From positions 1 to 31,723 of IMG/VR virus record IMGVR_UViG_3300035183_000956: DNA of 31,723 bases. One strand, written 5' to 3'. The stretch's first letter is position 1. Each line of letters begins with the position of its first letter. Source of the DNA: a virus. Under the pieces are notes generated by a model. The model was not told the DNA's origin and searched no databases. It was given only the letters and a program-made list of their open reading frames with translations. The position numbers were made by a program, and so were the translations under genes. Below, piece after piece: positions 21,491-27,752 of this stretch.

Positions 21491-21763
21491 ATGGACGAGG
21501 AGCGGATCTACATGCGGCTGGAGTCCCTGGAACGCACGCAGGAGCGCCACTCCGCCCTGCTCCAGGAGCTCCAACGCCGCATGGACGGCGTGGAGGAGAT
21601 GCGGGACGACCTGCGGCGGGTGGAGCAGGCGCTAACCCGGCTGGAGGGGCGGCTGGAGACCATTTTGGGGCGGATGCAGACCTGGCAGGCCATAGTGTGG
21701 GCCTTGCTCTTTATGCTCGTCAGTGGGGTGGTGGCCGCCGGGTTTGAGCTGTTTAGGAGGTGA
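21491..21763 (+). CDS. Coiled-coil protein with C-terminal membrane anchor (XhlA-like)
   Basis: Residues about 1-62 form a charged coiled coil (LESLERTQERHSALLQELQR; RRVEQALTRLEGRLETIL), followed by one membrane helix at about 66-87 (AIVWALLFMLVSGVVAAGF) and a short basic end. This is the plan of XhlA-like and similar phage lysis accessory proteins. ATG follows GAGGTGGTAG directly. It probably works with the holin-like protein. Confidence 0.7.
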   Translation: MDEERIYMRLESLERTQERHSALLQELQRRMDGVEEMRDDLRRVEQALTRLEGRLETILGRMQTWQAIVWALLFMLVSGVVAAGFELFRR

Positions 21764-21766
21764 CTT

Positions 21767-22081
21767 ATGAGAGAGATCCCCATCCGCGTCTACCCCGGCG
21801 AGACCATCGTCCGGGAGGCCAGGTTCCGTTCCACGGACGGCGCTCCCATAGACCTCACCGGGGCCAGCCTGGCTATAGACGTTCCCGGGCTCACCCCGGC
21901 CCTCACCGTCCAGGTGGTAGACGCGGCCCAGGGAAAGGTGGTCATCCGCCAAGTGGTAACCAGCCCGTTATCCGCCACCCCCGGCATCTACAAGGGCCGG
22001 CTGACTATATCCATGCCCACGACTTACGGCGTGCCCGACATCCGGGTAGTGCCCGTGGTGGTGGCGGTGGGAGGTGAGTGA
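21767..22081 (+). CDS. Baseplate/fibre N-terminal-type protein (BppU-like)
   Basis: The pattern VYPGETIVREARFRSTDGAP, then IDLTGASLAIDVPG, and a closing SATPGIYKGRLTISMPTTYG fits the beta-sandwich N-terminal domain seen in baseplate upper proteins and many fibres ('...G.piDLTGas.........tG.y.g.l...'). It is 104 residues, a stand-alone domain. The ATG has an AGGAGGTGACTT ribosome site. It likely links fibres to the tail tip. Confidence 0.65.
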   Translation: MREIPIRVYPGETIVREARFRSTDGAPIDLTGASLAIDVPGLTPALTVQVVDAAQGKVVIRQVVTSPLSATPGIYKGRLTISMPTTYGVPDIRVVPVVVAVGGE

Positions 22082-22413
22082 TGCCGGATATAGAGGTCGT
22101 TCTGGAGAGCCGGGACATAGCGGTCCAGGTGGAGGACACCCGGCCGCTGGTCCTGGAGATGGGTCCTCAGGGGCCGCCGGGGCCGCCAGGACCGCAAGGG
22201 CCGCCAGGACCGGGGGGTGGGTACTATGAGGTCTACCCCATCCCCACCTACACCACCTCAGCCACCATCAACCACAACCTGGGCCGGCGGCCGGTCGTCC
22301 AGTTCCTAACCCTATGGGGTGAACTGATTGATGGGCTGGACATAACGGTTACGGATACTCAGGTCATTCTGTCGGCGGAAACCCCGTTCGCGGGGTACGT
22401 GATACTGATGTGA
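22081..22413 (+). CDS. Collagen-like fibre protein, 110 aa
   Basis: Residues 28-47 form a short run of Gly-Pro-X triplets (GPQGPPGPPGPQGPPGPGGG), a collagen-like trimerising segment as found in phage fibres. The end (TINHNLGRRPVVQFLTLWGE and on to FAGYVILM) is the usual strand-rich tip domain with a HNLGR..v motif. N-terminus is a small docking domain. The GTG at 22078 could add one residue. It overlaps the previous stop and should form a trimeric short fibre. Confidence 0.75.
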   Translation: MPDIEVVLESRDIAVQVEDTRPLVLEMGPQGPPGPPGPQGPPGPGGGYYEVYPIPTYTTSATINHNLGRRPVVQFLTLWGELIDGLDITVTDTQVILSAETPFAGYVILM

Positions 22414-22428
22414 AATCGGAGGTGAACC

Positions 22429-23214
22429 ATGGCTAAAAAGTTTCTGACCAACATTGACATGAACAACCTGCGGATTACCAACCTTGGTAACCCGCAATCC
22501 GCCCAAGACGCGGCCACCAAGGCCTACGTGGATTCGCTCGTGGAGGGGCTGAACTGGAAGGACAATGTGCGCGTGGCCACCACGGGCAACATCAACTTGA
22601 ACGCCCCGGGCTCCACGATTGACGGGGTAACCCTCAACATCGGCGACCGGGTCCTGGTGAAGAACCAGACCGCCGCTGCCGAGAACGGCATCTACATCTA
22701 CAACGGCGCGTCTACGCCGATGACCCGGGCCTCCGATGCCAACACGGCTGACGAACTTGAGAACGCCGTGGTGGTGGTGGACGAAGGTACCCAGGCCGGC
22801 ACCACCTGGCGGCAGACCAGCGTCAACTTCGTCCTGGGCACCGACCCGGTGAACTGGACCTCCTTCGGCACCTCCGCCCCGCCCGCCAGCGAGTCCTCCG
22901 CCGGAATCATTAGGATTGCCACCCAGGCGGAGGTGGACGCTGGGACGGCCAACGATGTCGCCGTCACGCCGCTGAAACTGGCCAACACCATCCTCCGGCT
23001 CAAGAAGTACGCCACAGTCATCGGGGACGGGTCCGCCACCACCTACACAATCACGCACGGCCTCAACACTCGGGATGTGATCGTGCAGCTCTACGACAAC
23101 TCCACCTACGAGACCCTAGAGGCCGATGTGGTGCGCAACGGCGTGAACACCGTTCAGATCACCTTCGGCACCGCCCCGGCCACCAACAGCGTCCGAGTCG
23201 TGGTCATCGGCTGA
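22429..23214 (+). CDS. Tail fibre protein
   Basis: The opening MAKKFLTNIDMNNLRITNLG, then NPQSAQDAATKAYVDSLVEG and LNWKDNVRVATTGNI, is a widespread fibre/appendage signature ('...nl.nP.s..DAatKaYVDs...gl.wk..vr.at...'). The C-terminal part (YTITHGLNTRDVIVQLYDNS and on) is a strand-rich tip of the same kind as in the preceding fibre. The length is 261 residues with a TCGGAGGTGAACC ribosome site. It is likely a receptor-contacting or adaptor fibre. Confidence 0.85.
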   Translation: MAKKFLTNIDMNNLRITNLGNPQSAQDAATKAYVDSLVEGLNWKDNVRVATTGNINLNAPGSTIDGVTLNIGDRVLVKNQTAAAENGIYIYNGASTPMTRASDANTADELENAVVVVDEGTQAGTTWRQTSVNFVLGTDPVNWTSFGTSAPPASESSAGIIRIATQAEVDAGTANDVAVTPLKLANTILRLKKYATVIGDGSATTYTITHGLNTRDVIVQLYDNSTYETLEADVVRNGVNTVQITFGTAPATNSVRVVVIG

Positions 23215-23215
23215 T

Positions 23216-24067
23216 ATGGCTAGGAATCTCGGACGTGTAGCTAGCTGGCCCAGAGTGGCCACCCTCCCCGACCCTTCCACGGCCCGGGAGGGGGATGTCA
23301 TCATCTGGAACGGTGTCCCCTGGATGCATGACGGCCTCATCTGGAGGCCGGTGCCGGAGGAGGGCGGGGCGGGTTACTGGCGGGGGGTGTACGCCGCCTT
23401 TCCGGGGGCCACCACGCTCCAGGGCCGTGGTATCACCCTCACCGCCACCGGGACGGCTACCGCCTACACCGTGGCCGCCACGAACCGTATCACGGCCATC
23501 CCGGCGGTGGAGGCGCTAGTTACGACCGCTAGCACGTCCGCCGTGGCGGGTTTCCGGATAAATGCCCTCCCTTTCAGGCTGGGCCAGATAGGTGGGGTGG
23601 GCGGGCTCTACCTGCGTGCTCTCGTCAGGAACGCCACCGGCGCCTCCACGGCCACGACCCGGGGGTTTTTCGGTCTCCGTGGGCTTTCGTCCGCCCCAAC
23701 GGATGTAAACCCTAGCGCCCTGGCCGACATCATTGGGCTGGGGTGGGACGCTAACGATTCCAACCTCTCCATCATTTACAACGATGTCAACGGTAGCGCA
23801 TCTAAGTTAGCCCTCGGGGCCAACTTCCCCCGCCCCACAACGGACCGGTCGGCGGCGTGGGACCTCATCATCCTGAGCGATGGCCAGGGGAAGGTGTATT
23901 GGGCCGTGAGGTCTTTGGCCAACGGGGCCACGGCCAGCGGGGTCCTCACGACAGACATCCCGGCGGGCAACACGCTACTCACCTTCAACTCCTACATCAG
24001 CGTTGGCGGGACTAGCTCTGTGATTGGCATGGGGCTGGCCACGTTAGAGATTCTGCAGGTGGTGTAA
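23216..24067 (+). CDS. Tail fibre / receptor-binding protein candidate
   Basis: ATG 23216 comes one base after the preceding stop and has only a weak ribosome site, so it may be translated by coupling. Residues 20-50 (TAREGDVIIWNGVPWMHDGL) look like a short docking domain used in fibres ('p.pG..i..ngv....'); the rest is a Gly/Ala/Thr-rich beta structure (VNGSASKLALGANFPRPTTD; WDLIILSDGQGKVYWAVRSL), resembling lectin-like or jelly-roll tips. It probably binds host surface sugars or protein. Confidence 0.65.
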   Translation: MARNLGRVASWPRVATLPDPSTAREGDVIIWNGVPWMHDGLIWRPVPEEGGAGYWRGVYAAFPGATTLQGRGITLTATGTATAYTVAATNRITAIPAVEALVTTASTSAVAGFRINALPFRLGQIGGVGGLYLRALVRNATGASTATTRGFFGLRGLSSAPTDVNPSALADIIGLGWDANDSNLSIIYNDVNGSASKLALGANFPRPTTDRSAAWDLIILSDGQGKVYWAVRSLANGATASGVLTTDIPAGNTLLTFNSYISVGGTSSVIGMGLATLEILQVV

Positions 24068-24729
24068 TGAGAATAGTGCACCCGTTAGGGCGGGCTGACG
24101 TGGCCCGCATAGATGCCAGATTCCTGGACCCTAACTACCCCGTCTGGCGGCGGCGGGCTGGGTTGAGCCCCGATGAGCACCCCGGGGTGGATTTCAACCT
24201 CCAGGGCACCTCGGGGGACCAGGACCTGGGCTGGCCCGTGGTGGCCATCACGCTGGGGAAGGTGATACACGCTCGGGCGCACCGGGTTTGGGGGAACATC
24301 GTCCTCATAGAGCACCCCACCTGGTTGGCCCAGCGGCTAGGGTACCCAGGTCTCTGGACGCAGTACGCCCACCTCCACCAGGTGTGCGTGCGGGAGGGAG
24401 ACGTGGTGTGGCCAGGGGAGCCGGTGGGGAGCATCGGGAAGGGGGACCCGGCCCGGCCGTTCGCCGCCCACCTTCACTTCGAGGTCAGGGTCAGGGGGCC
24501 CCAGGACCTTCCTCCCGATGCGTGGCCCAGGACCAGGACCGCCATCCTGGCGGCCGGCTACCTGGACCCCGAGGTGTTCCTAGCCCGCGCCCTCTCCCCC
24601 GCCCGGCGGTATGAGTTCCCCCGGGGGGTGGTGTATGGCCCTGAGGGGCAGGTAGTGGGGGCTATGGTGGTGAACCTGGAGGACCCCGCAAAACCGCAGG
24701 TGCGGGTGGTCGCGGATAGCCGAAAGTAA
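24067..24729 (+). CDS. M23-family peptidase endolysin, 220 aa
   Basis: M23 (lysostaphin-type) enzymes cut peptidoglycan cross-bridges with a zinc at an HxxxD...HxH site. Here H38PGVD42F and H135LH137F are present, with the usual strands between (GKVIHARAHRVWGNIVLIEH; TQYAHLHQVCVREGDVVWPG; VGSIGKG). A C-terminal extension (residues about 175-220) has no recognised cell-wall domain. No signal peptide is seen, so release would depend on the holin-like protein. Its ATG overlaps the previous stop, and it is the last rightward gene before a hairpin at 24732. It could also be a tail-tip peptidoglycan hydrolase. Confidence 0.85.
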   Translation: MRIVHPLGRADVARIDARFLDPNYPVWRRRAGLSPDEHPGVDFNLQGTSGDQDLGWPVVAITLGKVIHARAHRVWGNIVLIEHPTWLAQRLGYPGLWTQYAHLHQVCVREGDVVWPGEPVGSIGKGDPARPFAAHLHFEVRVRGPQDLPPDAWPRTRTAILAAGYLDPEVFLARALSPARRYEFPRGVVYGPEGQVVGAMVVNLEDPAKPQVRVVADSRK

Positions 24730-24731
24730 AA

Positions 24732-24756
24732 GTCCCGGGGCCAGGTAGCCCGGGAC
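24732..24756. terminator. Hairpin at the end of the rightward unit
   Basis: GTCCCGGG (24732-24739) pairs with CCCGGGAC (24749-24756) around a nine-base loop. On the plus strand only GTTGCGTTG follows. On the minus strand a TTTTACTTT tract follows, so this is a better leftward terminator, though it may stop both directions. Confidence 0.55.
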
Positions 24757-24761
24757 GTTGC

Positions 24762-24796
24762 GTTGTGATACTCCACACACCTTCTTGTATCACAAC
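24762..24796. repeat. 10-bp perfect inverted repeat
   Basis: GTTGTGATAC (24762-24771) and GTATCACAAC (24787-24796) are exact reverse complements around a 15-base loop. It lies between the two convergent transcription units, is less GC-rich than the flanking hairpins, and may be a protein-binding site. Confidence 0.6.
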
Positions 24797-24862
24797 CCGC
24801 CCGCTCCTAAACATCCGTTTCACATCTCAACACCACGGGGTTCTGGCCGCCGCATGGACGGG
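24797..24862. other. Intergenic stretch without a gene
   Basis: Part of the 184-base gap between convergent genes. Apart from the hairpins at either side I see nothing here: no frame with a ribosome site and no clear promoter. Confidence 0.5.
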
Positions 24863-24897
24863 ATAAAAACAGGCCCGGGGCCATGCGGCCCCGGGCC
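24863..24897 (-). terminator. Rho-independent terminator of the leftward unit
   Basis: On the minus strand an 11-bp perfect GC stem (GGCCCGGGGCC with GGCCCCGGGCC, loop of four) is followed by TGTTTTTAT. It begins 16 bases past the stop of the last leftward gene. This is a textbook intrinsic terminator. Confidence 0.9.
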
Positions 24898-24913
24898 GTC
24901 CTCGGGCGGTAAC

Positions 24914-25519
24914 CTACTCGCTGACCCATTCGGCCTTGGCCTCAAGGGCCCTGGCCAACCACATGGGGAGGTAGCGGGGGCCGTCAACGGTCCCCACATA
25001 CGTCACCTCCCCATCGGGGGAAACCGTCCAGGCATCCCACCAGGACGGCTCTCCCCACGACTCCTTCACGCCGATGGTCCCATCGGCCCATACCGTAACC
25101 CGAGAGTAGCCGCTACGGTCATGGGCCGTGAAAATCAACTCGAGGTCCTCGGGAAAGGAGCCATCGCCGAAATAGTAGTTCATCAGGCCTAGGCTAGAGG
25201 GGCCGAGGTGGAGGGTCACATTGCCCTCGTTCTCGGCCAAGAAGTGGCGAAGAACCCGGAGAGCTAACCCCCTAATGGTGAGCGCCGCCATGGGCACATC
25301 ATCATTAGAGAGGGGAACGGGATCCAACTCGCCAACAGCGAGGCGAGTGCCACCCGCCTCAACGGAGAGGTGGGTAGGATGAGGGTCCCAGCCCCACCTC
25401 GCCGCCTTGTCCAGGGTCTGGCGGCTCACCCAGGCCCTGACCTCCACTTCATCCGCCCCCATGAGGAGGGCCCTCAGGTCCTGATTGAGATGAACAGTAA
25501 TCCCGTGCCGCATCCTCAT
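24914..25519 (-). CDS. Hypothetical protein, last of the leftward cassette, 201 aa
   Basis: No family recognised. The protein is acidic and globular, with no membrane segment: helical start (TVHLNQDLRALLMGADEVEV), mixed middle (MAALTIRGLALRVLRHFLAE), and a strand-rich Trp-rich end (YSRVTVWADGTIGVKESWGE; EPSWWDAWTVSPDGEVTYVG). The start region reads ATG AGG ATG AGG ATG after AGGAGGCG; the second ATG (25519) has the best spacing (eight bases), so I prefer it to 25525 or a longer frame beginning at 25603. A GC-rich hairpin precedes it and a strong terminator follows. A host-takeover or defence-related role would be a guess. Confidence 0.7.
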   Translation of the reverse strand: MRMRHGITVHLNQDLRALLMGADEVEVRAWVSRQTLDKAARWGWDPHPTHLSVEAGGTRLAVGELDPVPLSNDDVPMAALTIRGLALRVLRHFLAENEGNVTLHLGPSSLGLMNYYFGDGSFPEDLELIFTAHDRSGYSRVTVWADGTIGVKESWGEPSWWDAWTVSPDGEVTYVGTVDGPRYLPMWLARALEAKAEWVSE

Positions 25520-25539
25520 CCTCATCGCCTCCTCTATTA

Positions 25540-25564
25540 GGGGCCGGGGCTGGCCCCGGTCCCC
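25540..25564 (-). repeat. GC-rich intergenic hairpin in the leftward cassette
   Basis: GGGGCCGGGGC and GCCCCGG(T)CCCC pair along 11 positions with one bulged base. It lies between the 69-aa gene and the 201-aa gene, directly before the ribosome site of the latter. No T tract follows in the leftward sense. Confidence 0.5.
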
Positions 25565-25571
25565 ATCGTCA

Positions 25572-25781
25572 CTACTCCTCACCCCCCATGAGTCCCCATT
25601 CATCCGAGTACTCCAGCATGTGCGGGGGTTTCATGGTGATAGTGAGCCGAGCCACCCGGTCGCGCTCATCGGCGGCCGTGAGCGTGAGGGTGTCGCCCTG
25701 CACCTCAACCGAGATCCACTCGGCCCGCTCCGCCGCAGCCTCCAAAAACCGAGCCATGAACCGCGCCTGCCAATGCAACAT
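25572..25781 (-). CDS. Small hypothetical protein, 69 aa
   Basis: Helical N-terminus (MLHWQARFMARFLEAAAERA) followed by strands (WISVEVQGDTLTLTAADERD; RVARLTITMKPP) and an acidic end. No recognised family. The start module on the minus strand is GGAGGTGATGGAGATG, giving ATG 25781 eight bases after the ribosome site, the same arrangement as in the next two genes upstream; ATG 25787 is possible but badly spaced. Confidence 0.65.
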   Translation of the reverse strand: MLHWQARFMARFLEAAAERAEWISVEVQGDTLTLTAADERDRVARLTITMKPPHMLEYSDEWGLMGGEE

Positions 25782-25804
25782 CTCCATCACCTCCCTCTAA
25801 CGGG

Positions 25805-25837
25805 TGGCCCGGGTGCGGCCAATGAGCACCCGGGCCA
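25805..25837 (-). repeat. 12-bp perfect intergenic hairpin
   Basis: TGGCCCGGGTGC (25805-25816) pairs exactly with GCACCCGGGCCA (25826-25837) around a nine-base loop, between two leftward genes. No T tract follows in the leftward direction, so it may protect or process mRNA rather than terminate transcription. Confidence 0.6.
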
Positions 25838-25845
25838 TGCCCGTT

Positions 25846-26106
25846 TTACTCCTGGACCTCCTCGATCCTGGCCACGTACCGGTCTCCCAGAGCCGTCCCC
25901 CCGCCCCTAACCCGCCGGGTGGGGTAGATCCAATAGGTGCTCCCGCCGGGGTGGTGCTCCATGTATGCACCGGCATTTTGTGGCCACACCTTCTTCCGGC
26001 GCACAAACCGAAGGAATGCGTCGTGGGGGGATTCCCCGCTGACCACACCATCCACGTCCAGCCCCATCCTGTCCTGACGAACCCTGATGTACCACTTCCG
26101 TGCCAT
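25846..26106 (-). CDS. Small hypothetical protein A of a paralogous pair, 86 aa
   Basis: The protein (MARKWYIRVRQDRMGLDVDG..., DAFLRFVRRKKVWPQN..., RYVARIEEVQE) shares its layout with the upstream neighbour: basic KW-V/I-strand start, a 'V.GE.P..AF/I' helix, and the closing (R)(Y/F)VAR(I/V)EEV. These look like duplicated small alpha/beta proteins. The start is ATG 26106, eight bases after GGAGG in GGAGGTGATGGAGATG. The function is unknown; small basic/acidic phage proteins in such cassettes often act on host proteins, which is inference only. Confidence 0.7.
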   Translation of the reverse strand: MARKWYIRVRQDRMGLDVDGVVSGESPHDAFLRFVRRKKVWPQNAGAYMEHHPGGSTYWIYPTRRVRGGGTALGDRYVARIEEVQE

Positions 26107-26111
26107 CTCCA

Positions 26112-26375
26112 TCACCTCCCAACCTCTTCCACCCGGGCCACAAACCGATTCTGCGGGGCATTGCCAATAAAGGTCTGCACAACGTAGTTCATGTCATAGG
26201 TGCGCTCCATCTCGGCCCTAACCCTGCCCCCCCACAGCCTGAACTTCTCCGTGGCCACCAGGTGAATGGCCTCTTCGGGGGTGTCAGCGCTCACCCGGCC
26301 CCGGAAAACCTCCCTAGACTTCCTCACGCCACTCCAGGAGATCTCCACCTTCCACTTCTTCGCCGTCTTCGCCAT
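26112..26375 (-). CDS. Small hypothetical protein B of a paralogous pair, 87 aa
   Basis: First gene of the leftward cassette. It begins MAKTAKKWKVEISWSGVRKS, has a helix (SADTPEEAIHLVATEKFRLW) and ends NRFVARVEEVGR, parallel to the next gene. ATG 26375 follows the same GGAGGTGATGGAG start module; longer starts up to 26423 overlap the promoter and are unlikely. It is read from the promoter at 26395-26423. Confidence 0.72.
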   Translation of the reverse strand: MAKTAKKWKVEISWSGVRKSREVFRGRVSADTPEEAIHLVATEKFRLWGGRVRAEMERTYDMNYVVQTFIGNAPQNRFVARVEEVGR

Positions 26376-26394
26376 CTCCATCACCTCCATCATC

Positions 26395-26423
26395 AGGGTA
26401 CCACGGGGTGCGTACCATGTCAA
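26395..26423 (-). promoter_or_regulatory. Leftward promoter
   Basis: On the minus strand TTGACA (26423-26418, a perfect -35) is followed after 17 bases by TACCCT (26400-26395), extended by TGG (TGGTACCCT). The predicted start lies just upstream of the first leftward gene. A GGTACC palindrome (26397-26402) overlaps the -10. Confidence 0.7.
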
Positions 26424-26507
26424 TCCCCCACCCAGTTATCAATCAGGACTAAACATGCGCAGTCCCTTATGGTACCTCCATTGACTGGGTTGGCCCGGTC
26501 ATGGTAC
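26412..26507. promoter_or_regulatory. Divergent regulatory region with GGTAC repeats
   Basis: GTACCATG (26412-26419) and CATGGTAC (26500-26507) are inverted copies flanking the divergent region, and GGTACC also occurs at 26397 and 26471. They overlap or adjoin both promoters and are candidate operators for the XRE protein encoded next door. Confidence 0.45.
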
Positions 26508-26510
26508 TCT
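26481..26510 (+). promoter_or_regulatory. Rightward promoter of the XRE/early unit
   Basis: TTGACT (26481-26486), an 18-base spacer, and TACTCT (26505-26510) preceded by TGG give an extended -10 type promoter. The predicted start lies within about 10 bases of the GGAGGTGAGC ribosome site of the XRE gene, so the leader is very short. Confidence 0.65.
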
Positions 26511-26526
26511 GGGGGTGGAGGTGAGC

Positions 26527-26799
26527 ATGGGAGAAGTAGGACCGGCAATAGGAGCTAGCATCAGGAGGTTGCGGGAGGACGCTCGGGCCCCCCGCCGCAT
26601 CCTCGCCCACAGGGCGGGGGTTGGGGAGACGTTCCTCGGCGACCTGGAGCGTGGTGAGCGTGGGGACATCAGGGTCTCCACGCTCGTCCGCATCGTGAAG
26701 GGGCTGGCTAGCATCACCGGCCAGCCCCCGATGGTGGTTCTGGGACAGGTGCTCCAGGACGTGCTGGCAGACAACGCCCCCGCTGGCGGGGGGCGCTAG
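26527..26799 (+). CDS. XRE-family helix-turn-helix regulator, 90 aa
   Basis: Residues about 10-60 match a Cro/CI-type HTH: IRRLREDARAPRRILAHRAG, then VGETFLGDLERGERGDIRVS, then TLVRIVKGL, the last two being the recognition helix and the closing helices. The C-terminal 30 residues are short, without a CI-type protease or dimer domain. ATG 26527 is best (GGAGGTGAGC). It lies between divergent promoters and probably controls both, possibly its own transcription. It could be a lysogeny or early/late regulator. Confidence 0.85.
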   Translation: MGEVGPAIGASIRRLREDARAPRRILAHRAGVGETFLGDLERGERGDIRVSTLVRIVKGLASITGQPPMVVLGQVLQDVLADNAPAGGGR

Positions 26800-26813
26800 T
26801 GAGGAGGTGTGGG

Positions 26814-27077
26814 ATGAGCCAGAAACTGTATCTGGTGAGTAGACTACGGTGGGCCTCCATCCAGTTGGAGGACGTTGAGGCCGAAATCCGTGGCATTGAG
26901 TCCCTGTGGGGCGGCCCGCCCAACAGGGTCAACATCATCCAGTACGAGCATGACCCGGTTGCGTGGGGGGACCTGGTTCGTGCCAGGTCCCGCTACGCCC
27001 ACCTCCTGGAGGAGCGTGAGAGGCTGAAGGGGCTGGTGGCCGCCCTTCAGCGCAAACTGGAGGAGGTGGCAGGATGA
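26814..27077 (+). CDS. Hypothetical coiled-coil protein, 87 aa
   Basis: ATG 26814 follows GAGGAGGTGTGGG; a longer start at 26799 lacks support. The protein has helices at both ends (SIQLEDVEAEIRGIESLW; LLEERERLKGLVAALQRKLE) and no cysteine. It overlaps the next gene by four bases. Not recognised; possibly a DNA-replication or RecT accessory by location. Confidence 0.65.
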   Translation: MSQKLYLVSRLRWASIQLEDVEAEIRGIESLWGGPPNRVNIIQYEHDPVAWGDLVRARSRYAHLLEERERLKGLVAALQRKLEEVAG

Positions 27078-27751
27078 TCCGCCACGGCCACATGGCCCGT
27101 GCCCTCGCTGAGTGGCGCTCCCGCTACTCTCTGCTCACCAGGGCCAGGGAGTGGTTTGAGGAGGGCCATCAGGAGCGTGGCCGCCAGTTGGCCATTGCGG
27201 CGTTTGATGGTCTCCACCCTACGCTCTTGGAGACCGTTCTCTCCGACTTGGAGCACGCCCCCCGCATGGAGCGGCGGGGGGTCTACGTTACGGCGCGGCC
27301 CGCCATGGGCTCCATCAGGGCCGCCCAGGTGCGTGGGGACCATGTCCACGCCGCCGAGCTGGCCCGGCGTGCGTTCCAGGGCCTCCCCGAGGAGGTCATC
27401 CAGGAGATTCTGGAGGACATCAGCACCGCCCCCGTGATGGACCGCCCTGGCCGGCGCATCTACGCCCTCTGCCGGGAGTGCGAGGGGTCCGGGGTAGTCC
27501 CCCACCCGCTGATGCGGGACCATTTTTGGAGGTTAGACCCTGAGATGCAGGGGGACTGGGAAATCCCCTGCCCCAGGTGCCAGGGGGAGGGGATAGAGCC
27601 GGAGGTGGTAGAGGACCTCGAGGGTCTTCACGGCGAGGAGGATGAGGTGGCCCATGACGGGGGCGCTGATGACGGGTTCGGCACCCCCGACTGGTGGGGT
27701 AGCGTGGGGGCTGACGTGTCATGGGACTGGCCCCCTGAGGAGGAGGTGTGA
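27074..27751 (+). CDS. Protein with DnaJ-type zinc finger, 225 aa
   Basis: The first 130 residues are helical with no recognised domain. Then come two CxxCxGxG motifs, C133RECEGSG and C166PRCQGEG, about 33 residues apart, the zinc-finger repeats of the DnaJ cysteine-rich domain (only two of the four repeats normally present). There is no J-domain HPD. The last 50 residues are acidic and Trp-rich. The ATG overlaps the previous stop (ATGA) and the gene sits directly before RecT. It may be a zinc-bound accessory of recombination or a chaperone-like factor; no firm function. Confidence 0.65.
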   Translation: MIRHGHMARALAEWRSRYSLLTRAREWFEEGHQERGRQLAIAAFDGLHPTLLETVLSDLEHAPRMERRGVYVTARPAMGSIRAAQVRGDHVHAAELARRAFQGLPEEVIQEILEDISTAPVMDRPGRRIYALCRECEGSGVVPHPLMRDHFWRLDPEMQGDWEIPCPRCQGEGIEPEVVEDLEGLHGEEDEVAHDGGADDGFGTPDWWGSVGADVSWDWPPEEEV

Positions 27752-27752
27752 T

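Noticed and set aside
22162-22221. Collagen-like run as a sign of eukaryotic or contaminant DNA
   Set aside because: Short Gly-Pro-X runs are common in phage fibres, and the flanking fibre domains and gene order are phage-like.
24758-26558. Rightward frames opposite the leftward cassette
   Set aside because: Their products are Pro/His/Arg-rich and lack ribosome sites, while the leftward frames have repeated start modules, a promoter and a terminator.
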